NCBI RefSeq assembly: GCF_021173675.1
Contig: NZ_JAIHON010000004.1
Span: forward strand, 186,001-250,000
Direction: 5' to 3'
DNA: 64,000 nt
Source of the DNA: Streptomyces lincolnensis
Lineage (GTDB): Bacteria > Actinomycetota > Actinomycetes > Streptomycetales > Streptomycetaceae
Shown here piece after piece: positions 1-9,478 of the stretch. A program made the position numbers and the translations under genes. Position 1 is the stretch's first letter. Each line of letters opens with the position of its first letter. The notes below the pieces were generated by a model. It was not told the origin of the DNA, ran no database searches, and was given only the letters and a program-made list of their open reading frames with translations.

Positions 1-1241
1 GGCCCGGCATCGTCGTAGCCGCGACGGGCGTCGGCGCGGGCGATCTCGTCGCCACTCTGATCGCGGGCAGCAACTTCGGCTACACCCTCCTGTGGGCCGC
101 CGTCCTCGGCTGCCTGGTGAAGATCTCCCTCGCCGAGGCGGCCGGCCGCTGGCACCTCTCCACCGGCCGCACCCTCTTCGACGGCTGGGCGAGCCTGGGC
201 CGTTGGACGACGTGGTTCTTCATCGCCTACGTCGTCATCTGGGGCTTCGTCTACGGCGCGGCGGCGATGTCGTCGAGCGCGCTCCCGCTCCAGGCGCTGT
301 TCCCCGAGGTGATGGACCTGAAGTGGTGGGCCATCGCCTGCGGCCTGGTCGGTCTGGTCTTCGTCTGGTTCAACAAGTACGAGGTCTTCGAGAAGGTCAT
401 GACGGTCCTGGTGGGCGTCATGTTCGTCGTCACGGTCTACCTGGCGATCCGGGTCACCCCGAACCTCGGCGACGCCTTCGCGGGCCTGCTGCCGGTGCTG
501 CCCGACGAGAAGGACTCCGTCCTCAACACCCTCGGCCTGATCGGCGGCGTGGGCGGCACGATCACGCTCGCCGCCTACGGCTACTGGGTCAACGCCAAGG
601 GCTGGACCAACACCGGCTGGATGAAGGTGATGCGCCTGGACAACCGCGTCGCCTACGCCACCACGGGCATCTTCGTCGTGGCGATGCTCTTCGTCGGCGC
701 CGAACTGCTCCACTCCGCGAACGTGGCCATCGCGAGCGGCGACAAGGGCCTGATCCAGCTCAGCGACATCCTGGAGGACAAGTACGGCACGGCCACGGCG
801 AAGTTCTTCCTGATCGGCTTCTTCGCCACGTCCTTCACGTCCCTCATCGGCGTCTGGCACGGCGTGAGCCTGATGTTCGCCGACTTCGTCTCCCGCTACC
901 GGGGCGGCGACACCGACCAGGCCACCGGCGAGAAGATCGCCTCCGGCGCCCGCGAACGCTCCTGGCCCTTCCGCGCCTACCTCCTGTGGCTGACCTTCCC
1001 CCCGATCATCCTCATCTTCCAGGGCCAGCCCTTCCGCCTGATCATCCTCTACGGCGTCCTCGGCGCCGCCTTCCTCCCCTTCCTGGCCGGCACCCTCATC
1101 TGGCTCCTCAACACCTCCCGCACCCCGCGCGAATGGCGTAACGGCCCGCTCAGCAACGCCATGCTGGCCATCGCGGGCCTCCTCTTCCTGGTCCTGTGCG
1201 TCAAGCAGATCTGGGACCAGCCGTGGGGGGAGTTCTTCTAG
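1..1241 (+). CDS. Nramp-like divalent metal transporter (5' end outside window)
   Basis: The reading frame is open from base 3 to the stop at 1239-1241, so the start lies upstream of the window. The 412 visible residues are strongly hydrophobic with about ten membrane segments and match the Nramp/SLC11 fold, which takes up divalent metal ions across the cytoplasmic membrane. The first visible segment has ATGVGAGD where classical Nramp proteins have the metal-binding DPGN motif, and the segment FFATSFTSLIGVWHG lacks the classical Met-Pro-His motif. It therefore belongs to a divergent branch whose substrate cannot be read from sequence. Family membership is fairly sure; metal specificity is unknown. 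Confidence 0.8.
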   Translation, partial: PGIVVAATGVGAGDLVATLIAGSNFGYTLLWAAVLGCLVKISLAEAAGRWHLSTGRTLFDGWASLGRWTTWFFIAYVVIWGFVYGAAAMSSSALPLQALFPEVMDLKWWAIACGLVGLVFVWFNKYEVFEKVMTVLVGVMFVVTVYLAIRVTPNLGDAFAGLLPVLPDEKDSVLNTLGLIGGVGGTITLAAYGYWVNAKGWTNTGWMKVMRLDNRVAYATTGIFVVAMLFVGAELLHSANVAIASGDKGLIQLSDILEDKYGTATAKFFLIGFFATSFTSLIGVWHGVSLMFADFVSRYRGGDTDQATGEKIASGARERSWPFRAYLLWLTFPPIILIFQGQPFRLIILYGVLGAAFLPFLAGTLIWLLNTSRTPREWRNGPLSNAMLAIAGLLFLVLCVKQIWDQPWGEFF

Positions 1242-1248
1242 GGCCCGT

Positions 1249-1671
1249 CTACTCGGCGGAGGACGGACCCGTCTTGCCCGTGAACGGGAAGAGCGGGTAG
1301 CCCTCCATGCACCCGCCCCCGGGCGGGTGGTACGGCCAGCCCATGCCCCACCGGTACAGCAACGTCAGCGCGACGGCACCCGCGAGCGGTGCGAGCCACA
1401 TGACGGCCCGCCCGCTCCCGAGGGGCCACCGCCGCAGCGCCAGCTGGAGCAGAAGCAGCAGCACCGTCACGCAGAGCCACACCACGGGCATCATCATCTG
1501 GAGCCCGATGTTGTTACTGGCGTCGTTCCCGAGCGGACAGCTCGCCCACGACCGGACGGTCCACACCGTGCCGCCGTACACACCGACGGCGGCCAGAGCC
1601 GGAGCCATCAGGTACCAGCCACACCCCGGAGCGGAAGCGGGCACCCCGGCCTCCGCCTTCCTCACGAACAT
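1249..1671 (-). CDS. small integral membrane protein, unknown function
   Basis: 140 residues, convergent with the upstream transporter (7-base gap). Three to four hydrophobic segments are visible: one near residues 20-40, one at about 60-80 and one at about 88-108, with short basic loops between them. The C-terminus is Gly/Pro-rich and contains a lone Cys. No family is recognised. Codon use is ordinary for the region, which supports a real gene. The start at 1671 gives the first hydrophobic segment a normal N-terminal flank. Confidence 0.55.
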   Translation of the reverse strand: MFVRKAEAGVPASAPGCGWYLMAPALAAVGVYGGTVWTVRSWASCPLGNDASNNIGLQMMMPVVWLCVTVLLLLLQLALRRWPLGSGRAVMWLAPLAGAVALTLLYRWGMGWPYHPPGGGCMEGYPLFPFTGKTGPSSAE

Positions 1672-1739
1672 CCCCGCGCCTCCCCATGAACGGCCACGCC
1701 GTTATCCTCAGGAACCCATCACACCCAGGGCCGAGGACG

Positions 1740-2150
1740 ATGACCACCCACCCCCGACCACCCGCCAACCAGCCCCCACCCCCGGGCTTCGGCCCCCCGC
1801 CCCCGGGTTTCGGCCCACCCCCGCCGATGTACACCGCTCCGGCGGCGCTCCCACAACCCCCGGCCGCGGGCCCGGAGTTCATGGCGGTCGACCGCCACAA
1901 CTCCATCGTGGTGGATCCGGACGGCGTCACCTTCGAGATAAACGACATCTCCGCCGACTTCCCCTGGCCCGAAATCCGCAGCATCCACTACAAGCCCGGC
2001 CCCTCCGGCAAACACCTCATGATGGCCGTCGTCCACCTGGACGGCACCTTCTACGAGTGCGTGGTCGAGGCCAAACCGAGAACCCGCCTGACCGAGTGGC
2101 TCGCCCAACTACCCGCGATCCTCGGCCACTACCGCCCCATGGGCTGGTAG
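1740..2150 (+). CDS. proline-rich protein with a small PH-like C-terminal domain
   Basis: 136 residues. The start at 1740 is chosen because GAGGA sits five bases upstream; an in-frame ATG at 1686 lacks such a site. Residues 1-45 are Pro/Gly-rich with repeats of the type PPPPGFG, a disordered tail. The remaining 90 residues form a beta-rich domain (DGVTFEIND, FPWPEIRSI, LDGTFYECVV) resembling small bacterial PH-like domains that respond to membrane or partner binding. No operon partner is obvious. The function is not known; the domain likeness is an inference from the strand pattern. Confidence 0.6.
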   Translation: MTTHPRPPANQPPPPGFGPPPPGFGPPPPMYTAPAALPQPPAAGPEFMAVDRHNSIVVDPDGVTFEINDISADFPWPEIRSIHYKPGPSGKHLMMAVVHLDGTFYECVVEAKPRTRLTEWLAQLPAILGHYRPMGW

Positions 2151-2405
2151 CCGCCCGTCTCCGAGCCCCCTCGGACACCGAACTCCGCGTCCGGCCGCGC
2201 GCCCCAGCCCCCGTATTCGAGCCCGGCCCCCATCAACACATCACGCGATCCCGGAATCGTAGCGCTGAAGCCGAAAGCAACCCGATCGGACTGAGGGGCG
2301 AGCACACCCATCGCGTCAGCGCATCCTGACATCTGCCAGGACAACGCGTCCGTCGCCCATGGTTGCCTGTACCCGCTGATCGTCGTCCAAGGGGAAGGCA
2401 TCGTC

Positions 2406-2888
2406 ATGACCAGACGTGCAATTGCCAAAGCCGCCTGTACCGCCGCCGCAGGCGTCCTGCTGGCAGGCGGAATCACCGTAGCCATGCCGGGTACGGCCAT
2501 GGCGGCCCGTTCCGACTGCGAGCGCGGAGCCAACGGCTTCCGTGACATCCCCGACAACCTGGCCGGCGTCCAGGCCGGCCCGGACGACAGAACGCTGCGC
2601 AACGACCCGCAAGGGCTCGTCGGTCGCATCAGTCTGCGAGCCGCCAGGATCGACGGCGACATCTACGGATTCGCCGCGATGTCGGTCCCGCGCGTGGGCG
2701 ACGAGATCTGGATGGACTGGACGCTGAACGGCAGGGACGTCCACGTCCAGTGCGGACCCTTCCGGGCGACCCGTGACGGCCACCCGCTGACCAGCGCCGC
2801 GAAGATCACGGACAACAGCCCCAACTACCGCTTCCGCGCCTGCGGCGGCGGGGGCGGCCAGGCCGTGCAGTGCACGGACTGGTGGTAG
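2406..2888 (+). CDS. small secreted protein, unknown function
   Basis: 160 residues with a classical Sec signal peptide: MTRR basic start, hydrophobic stretch to about residue 30, and an AMA cleavage motif at about 33-35 before ARSDC. The mature part of about 125 residues carries four cysteines (SDCERG, VQCGPF, FRACGG, VQCTDWW), suggesting two disulphides outside the cell. An AAGGGGAAGG Shine-Dalgarno run lies just upstream. No enzyme motif is recognised. A strong hairpin directly after the stop indicates a single-gene transcript. Confidence 0.7.
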   Translation: MTRRAIAKAACTAAAGVLLAGGITVAMPGTAMAARSDCERGANGFRDIPDNLAGVQAGPDDRTLRNDPQGLVGRISLRAARIDGDIYGFAAMSVPRVGDEIWMDWTLNGRDVHVQCGPFRATRDGHPLTSAAKITDNSPNYRFRACGGGGGQAVQCTDWW

Positions 2889-2908
2889 CCAAACCCGCAG
2901 AACCGACC

Positions 2909-2944
2909 ATCGCGCCCCGGCATCAGCGGATGCCGGGGCGCGAT
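2909..2944. terminator. intrinsic-type terminator, 15-bp stem
   Basis: Perfect inverted repeat: the 15-base arm at 2909-2923 pairs with 2930-2944 around a six-base loop. There is no long T-run, as is common in Streptomyces. It lies between the convergent genes ending at 2888 and 2976 and can serve both. Confidence 0.75.
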
Positions 2945-2975
2945 CGCGTGTCGGCAAGGCGGCCGCTTCACCGGG

Positions 2976-3428
2976 TCAGTCCAGCCGCCGGGCGATCTCC
3001 TCCAGGCCGCTCCTGATCAGCCGCCCGTACTCGTCATCGCCGAGCGCGCCGATCGTGGCCCGCGCCTGTCGGAGGTGCTCACGGGCCCGGTCGAGATCGC
3101 CCAGCTTGCGATAACACTCGCTCAAGTTCAGGTGCAGCGACGGGTACAGACCGGCCACCGGAAGAGCCACCCCGGCCTGCGCCACCCGCGCGTCGGTCAG
3201 CAGGTCGGCGGCTGCCAGCGCTCGCTGGTCCCAGACCAACTCCTCGCGCACATCGTCCTGCACGTCGGCCATCGCGTGCGCGAGCGTGCAACGGTGCAGG
3301 GGATCGCCCTGCTCGCCGCCGATCTCGTCCCAGATCTCCGTGAACAGAAGGCGAGCCGCCTCCCGTTCGCCTCCATGGCCGAGCCGCACGGCCTGCCCGA
3401 TCCGGAGGATCGTCGGATCCGTGATCAC
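2976..3428 (-). CDS. TPR-like small protein
   Basis: 150 residues from a GTG at 3428 preceded by GGGAAGGA; a longer frame to 3509 has no ribosome site. Helical repeats are visible, the clearest being LHLNLSECYRKLGDLDRARE at about residues 105-125, a textbook tetratricopeptide unit. The rest (EREAARLLFTEIWDEIG, HAMADVQDDVREEL) fits further helix pairs. TPR folds bind partner peptides; no catalytic motif is seen. Similar short TPR proteins in Streptomyces often descend from regulator C-termini, but no DNA-binding domain is present here. Confidence 0.6.
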   Translation of the reverse strand: MITDPTILRIGQAVRLGHGGEREAARLLFTEIWDEIGGEQGDPLHRCTLAHAMADVQDDVREELVWDQRALAAADLLTDARVAQAGVALPVAGLYPSLHLNLSECYRKLGDLDRAREHLRQARATIGALGDDEYGRLIRSGLEEIARRLD

Positions 3429-3533
3429 GAGCGGTTCCTTCCCTGCCCATCTCGCGACAGCGATCTCCCAACGGCTGACCAAAACCGGCCACGCCCCGGC
3501 GATCCACATTGCTTACGACAATACGCCGATGTG

Positions 3534-4115
3534 ATGATCCCGGACATGATCGAGGCGGAGGGCGAGGGCCCGGAGGAGCGGGGGCGCAGGTCGCGGCTGG
3601 CCGAGTACGCGGAGATGGCGGGGCTGGGTGAGCTGTCCCACGGGGGCGCTGACGCCGCGCCCTCCCCGGAGGCCACCGAGCCGCCGACTACGGCGGACGC
3701 GCCCCAGGCCCCCCAGGCGGCCCCGGACGAGATCGCCCGTCGTCGCCGTGAGTTCGCTGTCCTGCTGGGTGAGTTCCGCCGCACCCCTGTCCTGGTTCCC
3801 CTCGACGAGCGCGAGGCCCCGTTGGTCGGTGAGTTCGGCGGGGTCCGCTGGATCTATGCCTTCTCCGACGAGCCGGCGCTCGCGCGGTTCGCGTTCGCGA
3901 GGGGTGAAGCGGCGCGGGAGTGGACGTATCGGCGGGTGCTGGGAGCTCGGTTGTTGGATGTGGGTGTTCCGGCGATGGGCGTGCCGTGCGGGGTGGCGCT
4001 GGATGTCGGGGGCGAGAACGACGAGGGCGTGCTGTTCCCGCCGGTGGTGGGGATCGTGCCGGACGCGGCGGCCGTGGACGCGGACACCGGCAACGGCGGG
4101 GAGGGGCCCCGGTGA
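3534..4115 (+). CDS. SseB-like protein, first gene of the T7SS toxin operon
   Basis: About 193 residues from ATG 3534; GTG 3531 and ATG 3546 are alternatives and none has a clear Shine-Dalgarno. Residues 1-65 are acidic and Pro/Ala-rich. From about residue 68 a compact alpha/beta domain begins (FAVLLGEFRRTPVLVPL, VRWIYAFSDEPALARFA, GVPCGVALDVGGENDEG), which matches the SseB N-terminal domain, a family often encoded next to WXG100 and secreted toxin genes in actinomycetes. Its stop overlaps the next gene in GTGA, so the two are translated together. A role in handling or delivering the downstream toxin is inferred from context. Confidence 0.6.
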   Translation: MIPDMIEAEGEGPEERGRRSRLAEYAEMAGLGELSHGGADAAPSPEATEPPTTADAPQAPQAAPDEIARRRREFAVLLGEFRRTPVLVPLDEREAPLVGEFGGVRWIYAFSDEPALARFAFARGEAAREWTYRRVLGARLLDVGVPAMGVPCGVALDVGGENDEGVLFPPVVGIVPDAAAVDADTGNGGEGPR

Positions 4116-4786
4116 GCGGTGACGGTGGCGTCGGTGGCAAGGACATCAAGGCGAGTGGCCTGGACGGCATAGCCAAGGGCATCAATCTGACCCTGGGCGA
4201 GCTGAAGGAGCTGGGTGTCGACAGTGTCGCCGCCCAGGGCCGGGGTTTCGCCAACCTGGCTCTGTCCGGGCTGGAGTTGGGGCACGAGGACCTCCAGGCG
4301 GCGTTCACGTCGTTCTGTGAGCGCTGGGAGTGGGGCGTGCGCGCCCTGGTCGAGGAAGGCAACCTCTTCGCGCACAACGTGGGCCTGGCGGCCGGGACGC
4401 TCTACGAGACGGACCAGTACGTGGACGGCATGCTGAAGGTCGCCGCGAACTCGGTGGCCGGCAACCCCTACCTGTCCGAGGACGAGGCCGCGGCCCAGTC
4501 GTGGGGTGACATCGCCACCAGCGGCCTGGACTCCATGAAGAACCCCGACTACAGCAAGGAGTCCTTCGAGGAGGCCTGGGCCACCAGCAAGCAGGGCTGG
4601 AAGGACGCCGAACGGGACGCGCTCACCTCGCAGATGATGTCCGGCCCGATCGCCAGTCCGCTGAACGTCAAGCAGTGGACGGGCGCGTCCGATGAGCAGT
4701 ACGGGGCGCTGGTGGACGAGGTGGCGGGCCCCTCGCCGGAGGAACGCGGCCAGGCCGACGACCCGGAGAGCGGGGAGCGCCGCTGA
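4112..4786 (+). CDS. ESX/WXG100-like helical protein of the toxin operon
   Basis: 224 residues, starting at a GTG that overlaps the preceding stop and ending one base into the next gene's ATG. Residues 15-120 are predicted helices forming a hairpin, with CERWEWGVRALVEE at the likely turn region and LAAGTLYETDQYV in the second helix, a pattern seen in long WXG100-type proteins exported by type VII secretion. The C-terminal 100 residues are polar and rich in Ser/Asp/Glu. It probably acts as an export partner or chaperone of the RHS protein. Family assignment rests on pattern and context only. Confidence 0.6.
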   Translation: MSGDGGVGGKDIKASGLDGIAKGINLTLGELKELGVDSVAAQGRGFANLALSGLELGHEDLQAAFTSFCERWEWGVRALVEEGNLFAHNVGLAAGTLYETDQYVDGMLKVAANSVAGNPYLSEDEAAAQSWGDIATSGLDSMKNPDYSKESFEEAWATSKQGWKDAERDALTSQMMSGPIASPLNVKQWTGASDEQYGALVDEVAGPSPEERGQADDPESGERR

Positions 4787-7700
4787 TGGGCTTCGGGGAC
4801 GTCGTCAACTCCGGCCTGGGCAAGCTCGAAGACGTCGGCCACGCGGTCACGAAGGCGGTCGGCGAGGGCGTCGACAAGGGCTCCGACGCCCTCGCCGAGG
4901 GCCTGGACTACATCGGCGCCGACGGCACCGCCAGGGTCGTCTCCTACGTCGGGGACAAACTCGCCTCCGACCTAGGCGCCACCCCCGGCGAGAAGCAGCT
5001 CGGCGAGAGCGAGCAGCCCTACGACCTCATCCACGGCAACCCGGCGGCCATCCGTTCCTCCGCCGCCCACCTGAAGGACTTCCGCAAGGCCTTCGACACG
5101 GTCGGCGAGGGGATGCGCAAGCTGGACTCCTCGCACTGGAAGGGCCAGGCCGCCGACGCCTTCCGCGACGAGTTCGCCCTGCATCCGCCCAAGTGGCTGC
5201 ACGCGGCGGACGCCTGCGACAAGGCGGGCAAGGCGTTGGACGCCTTCGCCGACACGGTCGAGTGGGCCCTCGGCCAGGCCCGGGAGGCCATCACCCTGTA
5301 CAACAAGGGCAAGAAGGCGTCCGAGCAGGCGATCACGGCGTACAACAAGCGCGTCGACGCCTACAACACCAAGGTCCAGGCGAACGAGGACCCCGGCCCC
5401 CGCCCCGAGCCCTTCTCCGACCCCGGCACCGCCGACCTCACCCGCGCCCAGGAGATCCTCACCGAGGCCCGCCGCCAACGCGACGACGCCGGCCGCACCG
5501 CCGCCGCCTCCATCCGCGCCGCCCTGGCCCACGCCCCCGCCGAGCCACCCCTGCTCAACCAGATCGGCTCCACCCTCACCGACGGCTACTTCGCCGCCGG
5601 CACCGAACTCACCCACGTCGTCGGCGGCGTGGTCAAGGGAACCGCCGGCGTGGTCACCTTCGTCCGCGGCCTGAACCCCGCCGACGGCTACAACCTCACC
5701 CACCCCGCCCAGTACCTGCAGAACGTCAGCATGACTCTCTCCGGCCTCGTCTCCGCCGGCATGCACCCCGACCGCACCCTGAAATCCATGTGGGACGGCT
5801 TCAAACAGGACCCCGCCGAAGGCATCGGCCGCCTCATCCCCGAACTCGTCGGCGGCAAAGGCCTGGGAACGCTCCGCGGTGGAGTGAAGGCGGGGGCCGA
5901 GGCCGCGGCGGAATCGGCGGCGCGCCGAGGGGCCAGGGACGCGGCGGAGGGATCGGCCCGGAACACGGTCTCCGACGGGCCCGCGAAGGTCACCCGTGAG
6001 CAGAAAGCCGTAGAAAGCAAAGGCTCGGACCCCATCGACTTCGCCTCCGGCAAGATGTATCTGCCGCAGACGGACGTCACGCTCCCCGGCGCACTGCCTC
6101 TCGTCCTCAAGAGGCGGGTGGAGTCCGGCTACCGCCTCGGCCGGTGGTTCGGTCCTTCCTGGTCGTCGACACTCGACCAACGCCTCGAAATCGACTCCGA
6201 GGGCGTCGTCTTCGTCACCGAGGACGGCCTGCTCCTCGCCTATCCGCACCCGGCGCCCGGCCTGCCCACCCTCCCCAGCCACGGCCCCCGCTGGCCCCTG
6301 GACCGCGAGGACGGCGGCTACACGATCACCGACCCGGCGACCCTCCGGACCTGGCATTTCACCGACCGCTCCGAGAACCTCGCGGTCCTGGAACAGATCG
6401 ACGACCGCAACGGCAACTGGATCACCTTCGAACACGACGCCGAGGGCACCCCGCTCGCCGTCGTCTCCAGCGGCGGCCACCATGTCCGGATCACCACGGA
6501 AGCCGACCGGATCACGGCGTTCCACCTGACCGCCACCGGGGCGGAACTGAAGCGCTACGGCTACACGGACGGCCACCTCACCGAGGTCGTCAACTCCTCC
6601 GGCCGGCCCCTCCGTTTCACCTACGACGAGTCCGGCCGCGTCACCTCCTGGACCGACACCAACGACCGCAGCTACCTCTACGAGTACGACGACCAGGACC
6701 GCTGCATCGCCGAGTCCGGCGCGGCAGGCCACATGAGCCTGCGCCTCACGTACGACGACATCGACCCGGAGACCGGGCTGCGCGTCACCACCACGACGAC
6801 CGGCGAGGGCCACACCCGCCGCTTCCTGATCAACGACGCCTTTCAGGTCGTAGCCGCGATCGACCCCCTGGGCGCGGTCACCCGCTACCGCCGCGACCGC
6901 TACAACCGCCTGCTGTCCCGGACCGACCCCCTCGGCCACACCACCACCTTCCGCTACGACGAGGCAGGCAACCCGACCGCGGTCGTCCGCCCCGACGGCC
7001 GCGAGGCACACGCCGAGTACAACGAACTCGGCCTCCCGGTGAAGGTCGTGAACCCGGACGGCACGACCGTCCGCCAGACGTATGACCACCGCGGCAACCG
7101 CACCTCGGTCACGACCCCCTCCGGCGGGACCACCCACTTCACGCACAACGAGGCAGGCCACCTCACCGCGGTGACCGACCCCCTCGGCCACACCACCACG
7201 GTCGTCTGCGACCGCGCGGGCCTCCCGCTGGAGATCACCGACCCCCTGGGCGCGCTCACCCGCTACGAACGCGACGCGTTCGGCCGCCCGCTGGCCATCA
7301 CGGACCCGACCGGCGCGGTGACCCGCCTGGAGTGGTCGGTCGAGGGCCACTTGACCCGCCGCACGGCCGCAGACGGCACAACCGAATCCTGGACCTACGA
7401 CGGCGAGGGCAACTGCACCAGCCACACGGACCCGATGGGCGGGCTGACCCGCTTCGAGTACACCCACTTCGACCTGCTGACGGCCCGCACGGGCCCGGAC
7501 GGCGTCCGCTACGAGTTCGACCACGACCTGGAACTACGCCTGAAGAAGGTCACCAACCCCCAGGGCCTGACGTGGACGTACGACTACGACCCCGCCGGAC
7601 GCCTGACCCGGGAATCGGACTTCGACGACCGCACCCTCACCTACACCTACGACCCGGCCGACCGCCTGACCTCCCGCACCAACGCCCTCGGCCAGGTGGT

Positions 7701-9474
7701 GGCGTTCGACCGCAACGAATTGGGCCAGATACTCCGCAAGGACGCGTCCGGCCAGGTGACCACCTACGCCTACGACCTGACCGACCAACTGGCCCAGGCG
7801 GAGGGCCCGGACGGCACCACCCTCACCCTCCTCCGGGACCGCTTCGGACACCTGGTCTCGGAGACGGTCGACGGCAGCGAACTGACGTACACATACGACA
7901 CGTTGGGCCGCCGAACGGGCCGTACGACCCCGGCCGGCGCGACGACGACCTGGTCGTACGACGCATCCGGCCGCCGCACCGGCATGGTCGCCTCCGGCCG
8001 GACCATCGACTTCACCTATGACGACGCGGGCCGTGAACTGACCCGCCAGATGGGCGAGACGGTCACGCTGGAGCACGCCTTCGACGTACTCGGCCGCCTG
8101 ACGGCACAGCAGGTGACGGGCGCGGCAGGCCGCATGGTCCAGTCCCGCGCGTACACCTACCGCGCCGACGGCAACCTGACCGGCATCGACGACCAGCTGG
8201 CCGGCTCCCGCCACTTCGACCTGGACGCGACCGGCCGCGTGACGGCCGTCCACGCGGCGAACTGGACGGAGACTTACGCCTACGACGAGGCGGGCAACCA
8301 GACCTGGGCGACCTGGCCCCCCGGCCACCCCGGCACGGAGGCGACCGGCCCCCGCGAGTACACGGGCACCCGCATCACCCGTGCGGGCAACGTCCGCTAC
8401 GAGCACGACGCCCTGGGCCGCATCACCCTCCGCCAGAAAACCCGCCTGTCCCGCAAACCGGACACCTGGCGCTACGAATGGGACACCGAGGACCGCCTGA
8501 CATCGGTGACGACCCCGGACGGCACACGCTGGCGCTACACCTACGACCCGCTGGGCCGCCGAACAGCGAAGTACCGCCTGGCGGAAGACGGCGAAACGGT
8601 CGTGGAGCAGGTGCTGTTCACCTGGGACGGCACGGTCCTGTGCGAACAGACGACAACCTCCCCGACCCTGCCCAACCCGGTCACGATCACCTGGGACCAC
8701 CAGGGCCTACGCCCCATCGCCCAAACAGAACGCATCACCGCGGCGAACGCCCCCCAAGCCGAGATCGACTCCCGATTCTTCGCCATCATCACCGACCTCG
8801 TCGGCACCCCCAGCGAACTCATCGACGAACAGGGTGACATCGCCTGGCACACCCGAACCACACTTTGGGGCACAACGGCTTGGGCCGCGAACAGCAGCGC
8901 TTATACCCCCCTGCGCTTCCCGGGCCAGTACTACGACCCCGAAACTGGCCTCCACTACAACTACTTCCGCCACTACGACCCAGAAACGGCGCGGTATCTC
9001 ACGCCCGATCCACTCGGTCTCGCCCCCGCACCGAATGTCACGTCGTACGTCGACAATCCACACACATGGTCAGACCCTCTGGGTCTGGCGCCAGTTGATT
9101 GTCCCTACCGTGTAGAACAGGTCCCAGACGAAGAGTTGGGCACCCTATATCATTTCACTAACGAGAAGGGGTACAACGGCATCCTTGAAAGTGCTCAGCT
9201 ACACCCGTCCCTGAAGGAGTATAATCCGAAAGATGCTCGTTTTGGAGACGGACAGTATCTTTCCGACATCAAGCCAGGAACCAAGACTCCAGGGCAGCTT
9301 TCTTATGCATTCGTGAGAGTTCCATGGGCTGGTCACAAGTTCAGCCATTACATCGAGATCGATGTGCGAGGGCTTGAAGTTTACCGCTCAGTTGAACGTC
9401 CAGATGTCTACGTGATATCGAATCAGGACCCGCTCGACCTAGCAGGGCGAATAGTCGGCCACGGAAAGAGTTGA
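4786..9474 (+). CDS. T7SS-type RHS polymorphic toxin with HYD1-type ADP-ribosyltransferase tip
   Basis: 1,562 residues. Residues 1-190 form an ESX-like helical domain with SSHWKGQAAD as the WXG-type turn, the putative type VII secretion signal. A DUF6531-type entry domain starts near residue 411 (SDPIDFASGKMYLPQTDVTL). About 30 YD/RHS repeats (YDxxGRxxxxT) follow from roughly 480 to 1370 and would form the cocoon. The RHS core end, YYDPETGLHYN to RYLTPDPLGL, lies at about 1378-1410. After a second DPLGL near residue 1430 comes a 130-residue tip with LYHFTNEKGYNGILES, GDGQYLSDI and PGTKTP, the Tox-HYD1 ADP-ribosyltransferase signature. Coding becomes AT-richer from about 9040, as expected for an exchanged tip. 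The target is unknown; competition with other bacteria is inferred. Confidence 0.92.
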   Translation: MGFGDVVNSGLGKLEDVGHAVTKAVGEGVDKGSDALAEGLDYIGADGTARVVSYVGDKLASDLGATPGEKQLGESEQPYDLIHGNPAAIRSSAAHLKDFRKAFDTVGEGMRKLDSSHWKGQAADAFRDEFALHPPKWLHAADACDKAGKALDAFADTVEWALGQAREAITLYNKGKKASEQAITAYNKRVDAYNTKVQANEDPGPRPEPFSDPGTADLTRAQEILTEARRQRDDAGRTAAASIRAALAHAPAEPPLLNQIGSTLTDGYFAAGTELTHVVGGVVKGTAGVVTFVRGLNPADGYNLTHPAQYLQNVSMTLSGLVSAGMHPDRTLKSMWDGFKQDPAEGIGRLIPELVGGKGLGTLRGGVKAGAEAAAESAARRGARDAAEGSARNTVSDGPAKVTREQKAVESKGSDPIDFASGKMYLPQTDVTLPGALPLVLKRRVESGYRLGRWFGPSWSSTLDQRLEIDSEGVVFVTEDGLLLAYPHPAPGLPTLPSHGPRWPLDREDGGYTITDPATLRTWHFTDRSENLAVLEQIDDRNGNWITFEHDAEGTPLAVVSSGGHHVRITTEADRITAFHLTATGAELKRYGYTDGHLTEVVNSSGRPLRFTYDESGRVTSWTDTNDRSYLYEYDDQDRCIAESGAAGHMSLRLTYDDIDPETGLRVTTTTTGEGHTRRFLINDAFQVVAAIDPLGAVTRYRRDRYNRLLSRTDPLGHTTTFRYDEAGNPTAVVRPDGREAHAEYNELGLPVKVVNPDGTTVRQTYDHRGNRTSVTTPSGGTTHFTHNEAGHLTAVTDPLGHTTTVVCDRAGLPLEITDPLGALTRYERDAFGRPLAITDPTGAVTRLEWSVEGHLTRRTAADGTTESWTYDGEGNCTSHTDPMGGLTRFEYTHFDLLTARTGPDGVRYEFDHDLELRLKKVTNPQGLTWTYDYDPAGRLTRESDFDDRTLTYTYDPADRLTSRTNALGQVVAFDRNELGQILRKDASGQVTTYAYDLTDQLAQAEGPDGTTLTLLRDRFGHLVSETVDGSELTYTYDTLGRRTGRTTPAGATTTWSYDASGRRTGMVASGRTIDFTYDDAGRELTRQMGETVTLEHAFDVLGRLTAQQVTGAAGRMVQSRAYTYRADGNLTGIDDQLAGSRHFDLDATGRVTAVHAANWTETYAYDEAGNQTWATWPPGHPGTEATGPREYTGTRITRAGNVRYEHDALGRITLRQKTRLSRKPDTWRYEWDTEDRLTSVTTPDGTRWRYTYDPLGRRTAKYRLAEDGETVVEQVLFTWDGTVLCEQTTTSPTLPNPVTITWDHQGLRPIAQTERITAANAPQAEIDSRFFAIITDLVGTPSELIDEQGDIAWHTRTTLWGTTAWAANSSAYTPLRFPGQYYDPETGLHYNYFRHYDPETARYLTPDPLGLAPAPNVTSYVDNPHTWSDPLGLAPVDCPYRVEQVPDEELGTLYHFTNEKGYNGILESAQLHPSLKEYNPKDARFGDGQYLSDIKPGTKTPGQLSYAFVRVPWAGHKFSHYIEIDVRGLEVYRSVERPDVYVISNQDPLDLAGRIVGHGKS

Positions 9475-9478
9475 CGGC

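Noticed and set aside
4972..7524. 850-codon minus-strand open frame opposite the RHS gene
   Set aside because: Shadow of the high-GC RHS repeats; the composition (Val/Gly/Ala/Asp only) is typical of antisense Streptomyces frames.
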